Below are positions 47,102 to 55,938 of a DNA stretch of 64,000 bases, one piece after another. The translations under genes were made by a program, and so were the position numbers. The DNA comes from Rhodobacteraceae bacterium HTCC2083 (GTDB taxonomy: Bacteria; Pseudomonadota; Alphaproteobacteria; Rhodobacterales; Rhodobacteraceae): the NCBI GenBank assembly GCA_000156115.1, contig DS995276.1, positions 3,160,696-3,224,695 of the forward strand, read 5' to 3'. The stretch's first letter is position 1. Every line of letters begins with the position of its first letter. The notes under the pieces were generated by a model that was given only the letters and a program-made list of their open reading frames with translations, was not told the origin of the DNA and made no database searches.

Positions 47102-48382
47102 ATGGCCTTAGCACAGGTAAAGATAGACGCGACGGAAGAGCGTTTGAACACGCTTGATATGCCGCAAGAGGGCTGGAGCACCGCTGCGCGTAAGGATGCT
47201 TTGATGCGTCTGCGTAGCATGGGCTTGCCATCGCGGCGCGACGAGTATTGGAAGTACACGCGTCCAGACACATTAGTTCAGCCTAAAGCGCTGGATGCAG
47301 CGGTGCTTCAAACGGACGAGGTGCCTGTCTTTGACGGTTTGGAACGTTTGAAAATTGTGTTTGTCGACGGTGTTTTCAGTGCTGACGAGTCTGATGATCT
47401 TGTACTAGAAGGTGTCGCAATTGAGCGTCTCGCGGATGCGACAGCTGATATTCACTGGGCCAAAGGTCTTTACGGTGTTTTGGAAAACAAGGGTCAAAAC
47501 CCTGTTGAACGCCCGCTTGCTGCGCTAAACACAGCCTATGCAACCGATGGCGTGTTAATCCATGTAACGGGTAAGCCGAGTAAGCCGATCAGTATGATTT
47601 ATCGTCATATTTCAACATCTTCTGACGCGATCCTTCACCATATTGTCAAGATCGACAAGGGCGCGGAAGTGACAATTTTAGAGAACGGCCCCGCGGCAGC
47701 ACGCTTCAACAAGTGTATGGAGATCGACGTCGCAGATACGGCCACGTTCCATCATGTGCGCGCGCAGGGACGCGACCATGAACGACGCGCGGCTACCCAT
47801 ATGTTTGCACGTTTGGGAACAGAATCGACCTTCAAAAGCTTCACGCTCACAGCCAATGGCGTGATGACGCGCAATGAGTGCGTGATCGAGCTGACGGGCG
47901 ATGATGCGCATGCAACTGTTGCAGGTGCCGCGCTTGGAGACGGCGACTTTCATCATGACGATACGGTTTTCATTACCCATGATGCGGTAAATTGTGAAAG
48001 CCGTCAGGTCTTTAAGAAGGTCCTTCGCAATGGCGCAACGGGTGTTTTCCAAGGTAAGATCCTTGTGAAAGCTGGTGCTCAAAAGACCGATGGTTATCAG
48101 ATTAGCCAATCGCTTTTGCTGGATGAGGATAGTCAATTCCTCGCTAAGCCAGAGTTGGAAATCTATGCCGATGATGTGGCTTGCTCACACGGGTCCACCT
48201 CTGGTGCAATTGATGAGGAGGCGCTTTTCTATCTGCGCTCGCGGGGGGTTCCCGTTGGTGAAGCTACGGATATGCTGACGTTGTCGTTCCTCGCGGAAGC
48301 GGTTGAGGAGATCGAAGACGGCGCGCTCGCGGAAGAGATCAACGAGTGCCTCGCGGCTTGGCTGGCGCGACGTCGCGATTGA
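47102..48382 (+). CDS. sufD: Fe-S cluster assembly protein SufD
   Basis: 426 residues. Beta-helix partner of SufB with C-terminal ACSHGSTSGAIDEEALFYLRSRG, the family signature containing the conserved His. N-terminus has the common RRDEYWKYTR motif. Abuts sufC and shares one base with the next gene (TGATG). Confidence 0.95.
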   Translation: MALAQVKIDATEERLNTLDMPQEGWSTAARKDALMRLRSMGLPSRRDEYWKYTRPDTLVQPKALDAAVLQTDEVPVFDGLERLKIVFVDGVFSADESDDLVLEGVAIERLADATADIHWAKGLYGVLENKGQNPVERPLAALNTAYATDGVLIHVTGKPSKPISMIYRHISTSSDAILHHIVKIDKGAEVTILENGPAAARFNKCMEIDVADTATFHHVRAQGRDHERRAATHMFARLGTESTFKSFTLTANGVMTRNECVIELTGDDAHATVAGAALGDGDFHHDDTVFITHDAVNCESRQVFKKVLRNGATGVFQGKILVKAGAQKTDGYQISQSLLLDEDSQFLAKPELEIYADDVACSHGSTSGAIDEEALFYLRSRGVPVGEATDMLTLSFLAEAVEEIEDGALAEEINECLAAWLARRRD

Positions 48383-48861
48383 TGTCTGTCACCACTGACA
48401 TCGTGTCCACCTACAAAGGACCGCGCCGTGTTTTAGCGCGGCTTTTCGCCATGGGTGAACGCGAAGCCTTTGCTTTGATTGTCATTATTGGCGCCTGCAT
48501 CGTCGCTTTCGTCTCGCGTTGGCCCGGTCTTGCGCGGCAGGCCCATGAAAGTGGTGCAGAGCTTAACGCCTTGCTTGGTGGGGCCTTGATGGGGTGGATC
48601 ATGGCACCTTTGCTGTTCTACGCAATCGCAGCCATCGCCCATATCCTTGCCATGATCGTCGGTGGAAAGGGCACGTGGTATCGCGCGCGTCTTGCTATGT
48701 TCTGGGCGCTACTTGCGGCCAGCCCATTACAATTACTGTGGGGTTTGGTCGAAGGCTTCATTGGCAAAGGACTCGAGTGGCAAATCGTTGGTGTCGTTTG
48801 GTTTGCGGTGTTCGTCTGGTTCTGGATCGCAGGCATGTTTGAAGCCGAAAGGGCGGATTGA
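48382..48861 (+). CDS. Membrane protein, Yip1-like
   Basis: 159 residues with four membrane helices. ATG 48382 overlaps the sufD stop by one base. Related in layout to the following gene; both look like Yip1-domain membrane proteins. Role in or beside Fe-S assembly unknown. Confidence 0.65.
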   Translation: MSVTTDIVSTYKGPRRVLARLFAMGEREAFALIVIIGACIVAFVSRWPGLARQAHESGAELNALLGGALMGWIMAPLLFYAIAAIAHILAMIVGGKGTWYRARLAMFWALLAASPLQLLWGLVEGFIGKGLEWQIVGVVWFAVFVWFWIAGMFEAERAD

Positions 48862-49448
48862 TGTTGAGTGCATTTATAAATCTGATGATCGGCACGCTGT
48901 CGCAACCACGTGATGCTGCAGCTGAAATCCTTTCGATCAGACCCAACCGATCCGTGATGTGGAGCGCTTTGGTGCTCGCCGTACTGCTCAACACGATGGT
49001 GTATCAGATCTCGCTTTTTGCTTCACCGCCGCAGGTTGCGCTGCCAGTTATATTTTCCTCGCCAATCATCTTTGCGATCTTGATCGGCTCTGGCTTAGTT
49101 TTAAGCATCTATTCAATCACATATGCAGGCCGGTTCATCGGCGGGCGCGCGGTATTGGATGATGTCATGGCCCTGCTGATCTGGCTGCAATTCTTGCGCT
49201 TTGCGGTGCAATTGGCGGCCTTTTTGTTGATGCCGATTATTCCGGGTATTGCGGGTCTTTTGATCCTCTGTGCAACGCTTTACGGAATGTGGTTATTGTT
49301 ACAATTCGTCGATGTGGCGCATGGGTTTGAAAACCTGCTTACCAGCTTCTTTGCCCTCATTCTATCTGGCCTTGGTATTGTGCTAGGCCTTGCGATCTTG
49401 CTGTCCTTGCTGGGCGTGCAAAATATGGGACTGACACCTTATGTTTGA
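48861..49448 (+). CDS. Yip1-family membrane protein
   Basis: 195 residues, five to six membrane helices, with the family-like start GTLSQPRDAAAEILSIRPNR. Overlaps the upstream gene by one base and sufS by 8 bases. Its retention inside the suf operon with such tight overlaps suggests co-expression, not necessarily common function. Confidence 0.7.
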   Translation: MLSAFINLMIGTLSQPRDAAAEILSIRPNRSVMWSALVLAVLLNTMVYQISLFASPPQVALPVIFSSPIIFAILIGSGLVLSIYSITYAGRFIGGRAVLDDVMALLIWLQFLRFAVQLAAFLLMPIIPGIAGLLILCATLYGMWLLLQFVDVAHGFENLLTSFFALILSGLGIVLGLAILLSLLGVQNMGLTPYV

Positions 49449-50661
49449 TGTAGAGACGGTCCGCGCCGATTTTCCAATTCTGTCGCGTGAGGTGAATGGC
49501 AAGCCGTTGATCTATCTCGACAGCGGTGCGTCCGCGCAAAAGCCGCAGGTTGTGATCGATGCAATCACGCGCGCTTACGCGGAAGAATACGCCAATGTGC
49601 ATCGTGGTTTGCACTATCTCAGCAATCTCGCAACGGACAAATATGAAGCCGTGCGCGGAACGATTGCCAAATTCCTGAACGTAGCGGATGCAGAGCAGAT
49701 CGTGTTCAATTCGGGCACGACCGAGGGGATCAACAGCGTTGCTTACGGCTGGGCTATGCCTAATCTGCAAGCAGGGGATGAAATTATCCTCTCCGTGATG
49801 GAGCATCATGCTAACATCGTGCCATGGCATTTTCTGCGAGAACGGCAGGGTGTGGTGATCAAATGGGTGGATGTTGACACCAACGGCGATCTTGATCCAC
49901 AGGCTGTGATTGATACGATGGGACCGCGCACCAAACTCGTGGCTATCACACATATGTCAAATGTTCTCGGCACTGTGGTAGATGTGAAAACGATCACCGA
50001 GGCGGCGCATGAGCGAGGGGTTGCAGTCCTTGTAGATGGCTCGCAAGCGGCGGTCCATATGCCGGTTAACGTTGATGATATTGGCTGTGATTTCTATGCG
50101 ATTACGGGTCATAAATTGTACGGACCATCTGGTTCTGGCGCGATATTCATGAAGCGCGAACGCATGGCCGAGATGCGTCCCTTTATTGGCGGCGGTGATA
50201 TGATCCGCGAGGTCAGCAAAGACGCAGTGAGCTATAATGATCCACCGATGATGTTCGAAGCCGGCACGCCCGGAATCGTGCAAACGATCGGTCTTGGCGT
50301 TGCACTGGACTATATGATGGGCCTTGGCATGGAGGGGATTGCCGCCCATGAGTTGGATCTGCGAGATTATGCGCAGAACAAACTTCGTGGTCTCAACTGG
50401 ATCAATGTGCAGGGTAATTCTGCGAGCAAAGGCGCGATCTTCAGCTTCACCATGGAAGGTACCGCGCATGCGCATGATATCTCCACCATTCTCGACAAAA
50501 AGGGTGTCGCGGTGCGCGCGGGTCAACATTGTGCAGGTCCGCTGATGGAGTTTTTGGATGAAACTGCGACCTGCCGCGCGTCATTTGCGATGTACAACAC
50601 GCGCGCAGATGTGGATGCACTTGTCGATGCACTAGAATTGGCGCACGATCTTTTCGGCTAG
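49441..50661 (+). CDS. sufS: Cysteine desulfurase SufS
   Basis: 406 residues, group II desulfurase. YLDSGASAQKPQVVIDAI start, PLP lysine in ITGHKLYGPSG, and the active Cys in VRAGQHCAGPLM. Last gene of the operon; it is followed by a convergent lipoprotein gene, so sufE, sufA and sufT are not encoded here. Confidence 0.95.
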   Translation: MFDVETVRADFPILSREVNGKPLIYLDSGASAQKPQVVIDAITRAYAEEYANVHRGLHYLSNLATDKYEAVRGTIAKFLNVADAEQIVFNSGTTEGINSVAYGWAMPNLQAGDEIILSVMEHHANIVPWHFLRERQGVVIKWVDVDTNGDLDPQAVIDTMGPRTKLVAITHMSNVLGTVVDVKTITEAAHERGVAVLVDGSQAAVHMPVNVDDIGCDFYAITGHKLYGPSGSGAIFMKRERMAEMRPFIGGGDMIREVSKDAVSYNDPPMMFEAGTPGIVQTIGLGVALDYMMGLGMEGIAAHELDLRDYAQNKLRGLNWINVQGNSASKGAIFSFTMEGTAHAHDISTILDKKGVAVRAGQHCAGPLMEFLDETATCRASFAMYNTRADVDALVDALELAHDLFG

Positions 50662-50666
50662 CGCTA

Positions 50667-51287
50667 TTATTTGACCATGAACCCTCCAGCCATCAGGGAT
50701 GAGCTGGTTTTTCCATGAAAGATGCCAATGGCCTCTGTGCCGCCAATTTTGCCACGTAACGCGCCAGGAATGTCGCGATATGTCACAGTGCCAGTGAGGT
50801 TTTCATCGTCGAATGTGCCATTCACTTTGAGCAGGTCGTTGTCAGATCTTCCACTCAGCGTATTGCCCGCAAAATCCGCTTCAAGCGTGATCGCACCGCT
50901 AGCTTTACGCGCAAAGCCTATTAGTCGTCCATTATCAAGATCGATGCCCGCGACACGAGCGGCCTCGTAGGTGCCTGTTAGCGTTGCGCTTCCGCTCGTA
51001 GGCAGGGTGGGAACGCGCGTGCCGGGAAGCAAACCTGCGCGCGCGACGAATCCTTCGCCGCCATCGACACCGATTTCATAAGCGTAGCCGTCACCGTCCG
51101 AATTCACGTCGGAGCCTATGATTTTGTGGGTCAAGGTTGAACCAACGATCTGTGCAGATGACGATCCCGATGCCACGGCCGTCGCAAAGGCGCTGGTTGT
51201 GTAGTCTTCCGCGTCTCTGACACAGCCCGCTGTAGCAATGAGGCAAGCAAAAATTGCAAATTGGGTTGGTCGTGCGAGGTTTTTCAT
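50667..51287 (-). CDS. Lipoprotein with beta-barrel-like repeats, unknown
   Basis: 206 residues. Signal peptide with lipobox (LIATAGC). The body is Gly/Thr/Ser-rich, with strand pairs such as TLTGTYEAARVAG and NLTGTVTYRDIPG, resembling the small transferrin-binding-protein-like barrels, though this is a shape guess only. Converges on sufS with 5 bases between stops. Confidence 0.6.
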   Translation of the reverse strand: MKNLARPTQFAIFACLIATAGCVRDAEDYTTSAFATAVASGSSSAQIVGSTLTHKIIGSDVNSDGDGYAYEIGVDGGEGFVARAGLLPGTRVPTLPTSGSATLTGTYEAARVAGIDLDNGRLIGFARKASGAITLEADFAGNTLSGRSDNDLLKVNGTFDDENLTGTVTYRDIPGALRGKIGGTEAIGIFHGKTSSSLMAGGFMVK

Positions 51288-51493
51288 AGATAGCTCCGCT
51301 CTTACCGTCGTAATTTGACTAACAGTCTGTCAATTGCAGGTGAGGAATACGTAAACAGGCTTAAGTTCTAAGCTGGAACAAATTAATATTTTCAAAATAT
51401 TGTTTCAGCAGGTTTGATATAATCGGTACGCTTTGTTTCACAGGATTTTAACGTTGCGGGGCAGGGGCGGCAAAGTTATACCGCCCCAAAGAC
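51288..51493. other. Upstream region of lipoprotein and tRNA-Arg genes
   Basis: About 205 bases. Holds the perfect palindrome AATATTTTCAAAATATT (51385-51401) in an AT-rich setting; it may belong to the lipoprotein or tRNA promoter. Confidence 0.35.
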
Positions 51494-51570
51494 GCACCCA
51501 TAGCTCAGCTGGATAGAGCGCTGCCCTCCGAAGGCAGAGGCCGATGGTTCGAATCCATCTGGGTGCGCCA
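51494..51570 (+). tRNA. tRNA-Arg (anticodon CCG), attachment site of the island
   Basis: 77 nt with CCA. Acceptor GCACCCA/TGGGTGC, anticodon loop CTCCGAA (CCG), T-arm GATGGTTCGAATCCATC. The 3' half from the anticodon loop on was supplied by the integrated element: an alternative 3' half with T-arm AGAGGTTCGAATCCTCT lies at 60282-60329. Confidence 0.95.
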
Positions 51571-51892
51571 ATAATTACAATGACTTACGTAGTTTTGGTT
51601 GGCTGGCAAAAAGTGCTGGTTCACCACTGGTTCACCAAAGTAAATTTAAGGTGTTGTGTGTTCGAGTCGTTGATTTGTGATTGGAGGACGAACAATTTGT
51701 CGAGTTTTCGCTGCACCAATGGCGGATAGCCGTCATTCGCTGCGTTTTGTACCAACGGCAGCACTGCGCAATTAGTGTACTTTGCATAGACGTGCGAGCG
51801 GCCCTTAACAGAGCTATTTGGCAGGCGTCCTCATGGCCAATACAAACCGAGAGGCTCAAAAAACCTAGGGACTTGATGGAAAAAGTCAGTGA
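51571..51892. other. Left-end non-coding region of the island
   Basis: 322 bases. Contains the paired TGGTTCACC repeats (51615-51639). Short frames on both strands lack any recognisable feature; I see no gene. Confidence 0.5.
51615..51639. repeat. Island end repeat, left copy (integrase-site candidate)
   Basis: Two TGGTTCACC units in 25 bases, identical to 60128-60152 except for one base and in the same orientation. 45 bases inside the tRNA 3' end. Layout fits an arm-type integrase site. Confidence 0.6.
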
Positions 51893-52752
51893 TCAACGCA
51901 TTTTGTATGTTTGGTACCCTTCAAGTCCAACGCTATGGCCATCAAATCCAACTTCTTCAGCACGTTCTAACCAACCCACATGGATCAATTCGTACAAACA
52001 CCTCCCAATCCGGAATTCATTTCTTTCGCAAGCCGTTTCAATTTTGACCGCTCGGTTCAATGCATCGCTTGCAATTTCTGTGGAAGAAAATCCAGTTGCT
52101 GCAATATAATACTTTTTGACACGAGCTTCTCCGTAATCCGCGCCAATTCGAATATCAATCTCAGGAAGATTGTGTTTCAAAAGCGCAGGATTTACGGACT
52201 CGTGAAGCAATTTCAGTGTACAAAGTCCCAAATCAATAATCCCGTCACAAAGGTTGGTAAATGATGGATGGTCTATATAGGCAATGTAACCATCCCCTGT
52301 TGTTTTGAGTATTGCGCCATTGAACAGCCCAACCAACGTACCCAGTTCCCTTAGGAGAATGTCATATGCCCTATCGAACTGGTCATTGTCCGCCTTACGC
52401 AGCGCTGTCGCTCCACAAATATCTACCGACAAAAAACCCAATTGTTTATCAACGGTATCGGGATGCAGTTCTCGATGTCTCACCGCTTCTTCAACTGGTG
52501 CAACGTATTTGCCATCGTGAAACTCACTCTCCAGTGCATTCAAACGTCCGGTCGCATATCCACCAATTGGACCTATTGCTGGCGACATCGCATAACTTGG
52601 GACTTCCTCTTGGAAAGCACCTGAAATTTGATCTAACCCAAAAGCAACGTTCAAGTACTTATCAAGATAGAGCTCCTTCTCTTCCTTTTCAATTTTTTCA
52701 TAGCGACGTGGATCGGGCTGAGCAGCCCCACTTGAGTGGTCCAATTTGAAAG

Positions 52753-53879
52753 TTAGTGCATGATTGGCCTTTGGTCCATCGGGATGATGGCCTCTGGCGC
52801 GGGCGGGCGGTAGCCCAATGCACTGTGTGGTCGCTTGGTGTTGTAATGGTTCCTCCATCTTTCAATGATGATTTGGGCTTCTCGGAGCGAGTAGAAGATT
52901 TCACCGTTCAGCAACTCGTCTCGCATTCTCCCGTTGAAGCTTTCGCAGTATCCGTTCTCCCAGGGTGATCCAGGTTCTATATAAGCCGTCTTGGCTCCCA
53001 CGGCTTTGATCCAATCTCTGACGGCCTCAGCAATGAACTCAGGGCCGTTGTCTGAACGGATGTAGGCAGGGAAACCTCGCAAGATGAACAGGTCCGTAAG
53101 AGCGTCGATGACCTCCGTCGAGTTCAGCTTTCGTTTCACTCGGATCGCCAGACATTCTCGGCTATGCTCGTCCAAGATGTTAAGCGTCCGAAACGCCCTG
53201 CCATCATCTGTCCGGTGATGCACGAAGTCATACGACCAGACGTGATTACGATACTCGGGACGTAAACGGACACATGATCCGTCATTCAGCCAGAGCCGTC
53301 CTTTCTTTGGTTGCTTCATTGGCACTTTAAGCCCCTCACGTCGCCATAGGCGTTCGACACGCTTGTCATTAACCTGCCAACCCGCGTCTCTCAGCAGGGC
53401 TGCAACCCGACGATAGCCATATCGGCCGTACTGGCGTGTGAACTCGATCATGTCCGCAACCAAGCGTTCTTCGTCAGCACGCCCTTGTGGCAACCGCCGC
53501 TGCGTGGATCGGTGTTGGCCTAATACACGGCAGACACGACGCTCAGAAACTTTGAACTGACTACGAACGTGATTGATGCAGGCACGCCTGCGCGAGGGGC
53601 TTAGAAGTTTCCCGATGCGGCCTCCCTTAAGATCAACTTATCCAGCGTCAGGTCGGAAACTGCACGCCGAAGACGTTCGTTCTCTTTCTGAAGGCGCTTT
53701 AATTCCTTGAGTTGTTCCGTGCCCATTCCGCCATACTTCTTCTTCCAGCGATAATAGGTTTGTTCAGTCACACTGATCTGTCTGATTGCGTCAATCAGAG
53801 GCATGCCTTGCCCCATCAGAACTTCAACCTGCCGTAACTTCACGACAATCTCTTCGGGCTTTGGTCTCTTAATGGCCAT
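52753..53879 (-). CDS. IS3-family transposase OrfAB, copy 2
   Basis: OrfA (53601-53879) and orfB (stop at 52753) joined by the same GGGAAAC slip site, here at 53607-53613. The DDE core is intact. Differs from copy 1 in a few residues (orfA MPLIDAI; orfB STEVIDAL and LRGFPAYIR). Confidence 0.85.
53601..53879 (-). CDS. IS3-family transposase OrfA, copy 2
   Basis: 92-residue helix-turn-helix plus leucine-zipper protein, identical to copy 1 apart from Leu for Arg at residue 31. Acts as repressor or as the N-terminal half of OrfAB. Confidence 0.9.
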   Translation of the reverse strand: MAIKRPKPEEIVVKLRQVEVLMGQGMPLIDAIRQISVTEQTYYRWKKKYGGMGTEQLKELKRLQKENERLRRAVSDLTLDKLILREAASGNF

Positions 53880-54113
53880 CTCAGGTCCTCCGCTTTCCTA
53901 ACTATAGGGGCGGACCACTTCAAAGGGGGAGGCTCAGGGCCGCATACTGAACGTTGCTATTCCCAAATCATCGTCAAAATCGACTACCTCAGTAATCCAA
54001 TCAAATCGCATCGGCTTCCGGTCTAAATCATTTTTTACGCTTGAAACCATTTAGTAAATGCTCGCTTTAATATTGGCTTTGTGATCACTCTTATCAATTT
54101 GCACATAGCATCT

Positions 54114-54827
54114 TTATGGTCTTTTCCATAGATTTGACTTGTAAACGGTTTCGTTCTTTCCCGCAAATTCCAAACTAGACTTCGTCCACATATTGTTGTT
54201 TTCTGAAGTGATTTTGGCATCCGACGCCAGTTGGCTATATACCCGACTGGATATGTAAGTATGAAATCCCGTGTCTCTCACGTCTGACAATTTGGCTGAA
54301 AAACTAGCGGCTTGTCCGATCCAAATAAGGTCGTTGTTGGCTCTGACGCCAGAACGTACCGCATGGACTTCTCCGACATCGATCCCAGAACAATTTCGAA
54401 TTTCTACCCCATTGTTCCTGATGGATGCGAACTGCTTTTCGGCACGAGGGTGTATTATTTTTCGTACCGCCCAATGAATTTCTCGGCCACAAATTGTTGA
54501 GTTTGAATTTTTCCGATCACCTAGGAAAACTCCCATGACGCGATCACCATCGAAGCTCCTAACAATCCCACCATTCTTGAGAATAAGACGAGTTGAGCAA
54601 TCAAGAAATGCTCGGATTATTTTGGCAGTTGTGGTCCAAGGACATGCTTTTGACAGAAGCGCAGAACCAGCTAAATCCGAATACAAGAAGGCGGCATCAA
54701 GCTTTACAGCCCCATCCTTTATTGTGACGTCAGTTGATGATGGGACCACCTGTCCGTCCCTAGATTGAAATTTAGTTCCAAAGAGCGTGTCTACTCGTTC
54801 TTTAAGAAATGATTCATCTGTGGCCAT
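54114..54827 (-). CDS. pycC: Pycsar-type pyrimidine nucleotide cyclase (PycC-like)
   Basis: 237 residues made up of a single class III cyclase domain. Metal-binding Asp51 in LYSDLAGS and Asp95 in SFDGDRVMGVF; further family segments are GIDVGEVHAVRSG, LIWIGQAASFSAKLSD and the late MW pair. The compact domain, the YSDLAGS and FDGDRVM motifs and the gene pair with a cyclic-nucleotide-binding membrane effector 3 bases upstream match PycC of the Pycsar antiphage system, which makes cCMP or cUMP on infection. Which pyrimidine is used cannot be read with confidence. A purine cyclase is the alternative. Confidence 0.8.
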   Translation of the reverse strand: MATDESFLKERVDTLFGTKFQSRDGQVVPSSTDVTIKDGAVKLDAAFLYSDLAGSALLSKACPWTTTAKIIRAFLDCSTRLILKNGGIVRSFDGDRVMGVFLGDRKNSNSTICGREIHWAVRKIIHPRAEKQFASIRNNGVEIRNCSGIDVGEVHAVRSGVRANNDLIWIGQAASFSAKLSDVRDTGFHTYISSRVYSQLASDAKITSENNNMWTKSSLEFAGKNETVYKSNLWKRP

Positions 54828-54830
54828 CGT

Positions 54831-55739
54831 CTAACTACCCGCCTTTTTGTCCATGAATGCGCATAAGAATAGAACGGGCAAAACCGCTATTACGAGCCTG
54901 GCTGAATCCCAAAATCCAGCGGCATCGCTGCTTGAGGTCATCGTGAACTTCAAGCTCCCGAAACCCTGAACCGCTTCTACTGAGAGAAATCTGTCTAGTG
55001 CTAAGCTGCTAATCATTAGAAGAAGGACTAAGCCAAAACATCTGCGCCAAAAAAATGCAGGATTGTGCAAAAGTGTAAAAATGAACGTACATAATCCCAC
55101 CATTGAAGCCGCCAACACTTGAGCATCGTTTGTCCAAGATAGAGTTGAAACGAGCAACCAGCAGAGGACACCGGAAAGCATACCGACCCCGCTTGAGATA
55201 GTGAACCATTGAGATGAATTGTTATGTTCCACAATAGCAATCACGGCAGCTCGTTCCCGATTTCGTGCGGACAATTCATACTGCATTAACTCTTGTAAAC
55301 GGCCATTTTGTAGCCATTCTTTATGAAAAGAAACGCCCGGAACCTTCAGCGCAGCCATTTCCGAACTGCTAACGATAACTGAAGCTGATCTGGCATCACC
55401 AAGATGGATCGCAGCTAACTCACCAACTTGATTAGGAGCTTCGCGAATTGTGTGCTTCCGCTTCCCAATGACAATCTCGACAGCGCCAGCCAACAGAAAG
55501 TAAACGTCATTGTCGAGACCGTTTTGCCTAATGATTTTGTCGCCCCGACAAAAAACAACAATTTCACCTTCAGCAAAAAGACTGTCAACAATTGTATGGT
55601 CGCCATTGATAGAAGTGTTCTTTGCCATTGTCTGCTTGGCAAGAGCGATCCCAGACGGGCCAGAGTATTGTTCTGACAGCACAGGCTTTTTCCAAAATTT
55701 TAGTTTGTGAAGTAGCTTTCTAAGCAATGATCCACCCAA
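54831..55739 (-). CDS. pycTM: Cyclic-nucleotide-binding transmembrane effector (PycTM-like)
   Basis: 302 residues. A basic N-terminus is followed by a cyclic-nucleotide-binding domain (about 55-150) with the phosphate-binding cassette GELAAIHLGDARSASV (Arg117). A helical linker leads to about four membrane helices (roughly 182-200, 205-224, 233-252 and 279-296). This is the architecture of the Pycsar effector PycTM, which on binding cCMP or cUMP damages the membrane and stops phage growth by killing or arresting the cell. First gene of the operon; pycC starts 3 bases after its stop. Confidence 0.8.
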   Translation of the reverse strand: MGGSLLRKLLHKLKFWKKPVLSEQYSGPSGIALAKQTMAKNTSINGDHTIVDSLFAEGEIVVFCRGDKIIRQNGLDNDVYFLLAGAVEIVIGKRKHTIREAPNQVGELAAIHLGDARSASVIVSSSEMAALKVPGVSFHKEWLQNGRLQELMQYELSARNRERAAVIAIVEHNNSSQWFTISSGVGMLSGVLCWLLVSTLSWTNDAQVLAASMVGLCTFIFTLLHNPAFFWRRCFGLVLLLMISSLALDRFLSVEAVQGFGSLKFTMTSSSDAAGFWDSARLVIAVLPVLFLCAFMDKKAGS

Positions 55740-55938
55740 TCTTTTTAAGAACTATTTTCAAATTGCTGAACGCACAGTCAAAACACTTTTCTGAAGATAA
55801 ACAGCTAGGGTTGCAAACGTCTACCCGCAGTGTGCGTCTGGTTTCCGTCCCAACTGCCAGAAAGTCGTGTCTGTTTTGGGGTGTGAGCTGCCATTACACA
55901 TCTAAGCCGCCAAGGTCAGGTTTGGGCCGTTTACTTCG
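55740..55938. promoter_or_regulatory. Upstream region of the Pycsar operon
   Basis: 199 bases between the HEPN-like gene and the effector gene. It should hold the operon promoter on the minus strand. No clear -35/-10 pair or operator seen; no gene. Confidence 0.35.

Larger units (their letters stand above)
52719..53936 (-). mobile_element. IS3-family insertion sequence, copy 2 (1218 bp, with target duplication)
   Basis: Same ends and length as copy 1, inverted in orientation. It is flanked on both sides by GGGC, a 4-bp direct target duplication. It interrupts the second cyclase gene of the Pycsar operon. Perfect duplication and intact transposase argue for a recent jump. Confidence 0.95.
51893..54050 (-). 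pseudogene. Second class III nucleotide cyclase, split by an IS3 insertion
   Basis: The coding sequence runs from ATG 54050 to 53937, is interrupted by the IS (52719-53936), and resumes at 52718 to the stop at 51893. Removing the IS and one GGGC duplicate gives a continuous 936-base frame (311 residues) reading MRPDPRRYEKI across the junction. The catalytic part has metal Asp136 in FLSVDICGAT and Asp179 in KTTGDGYIAYI, then IDIRIGADYGEA and ASDALNRAVKIE, as in class III adenylate/guanylate cyclases. An in-frame TAA directly precedes the ATG, fixing the start. It lies 63 bases downstream of pycC. The break removes only the first 38 codons; whether the rest is expressed from inside the IS is unknown. 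Confidence 0.85.

Noticed and set aside
51681-52109. A 142-codon plus-strand frame at the island's left end
   Set aside because: Overlaps the cyclase on the opposite strand and has no coherent protein features.
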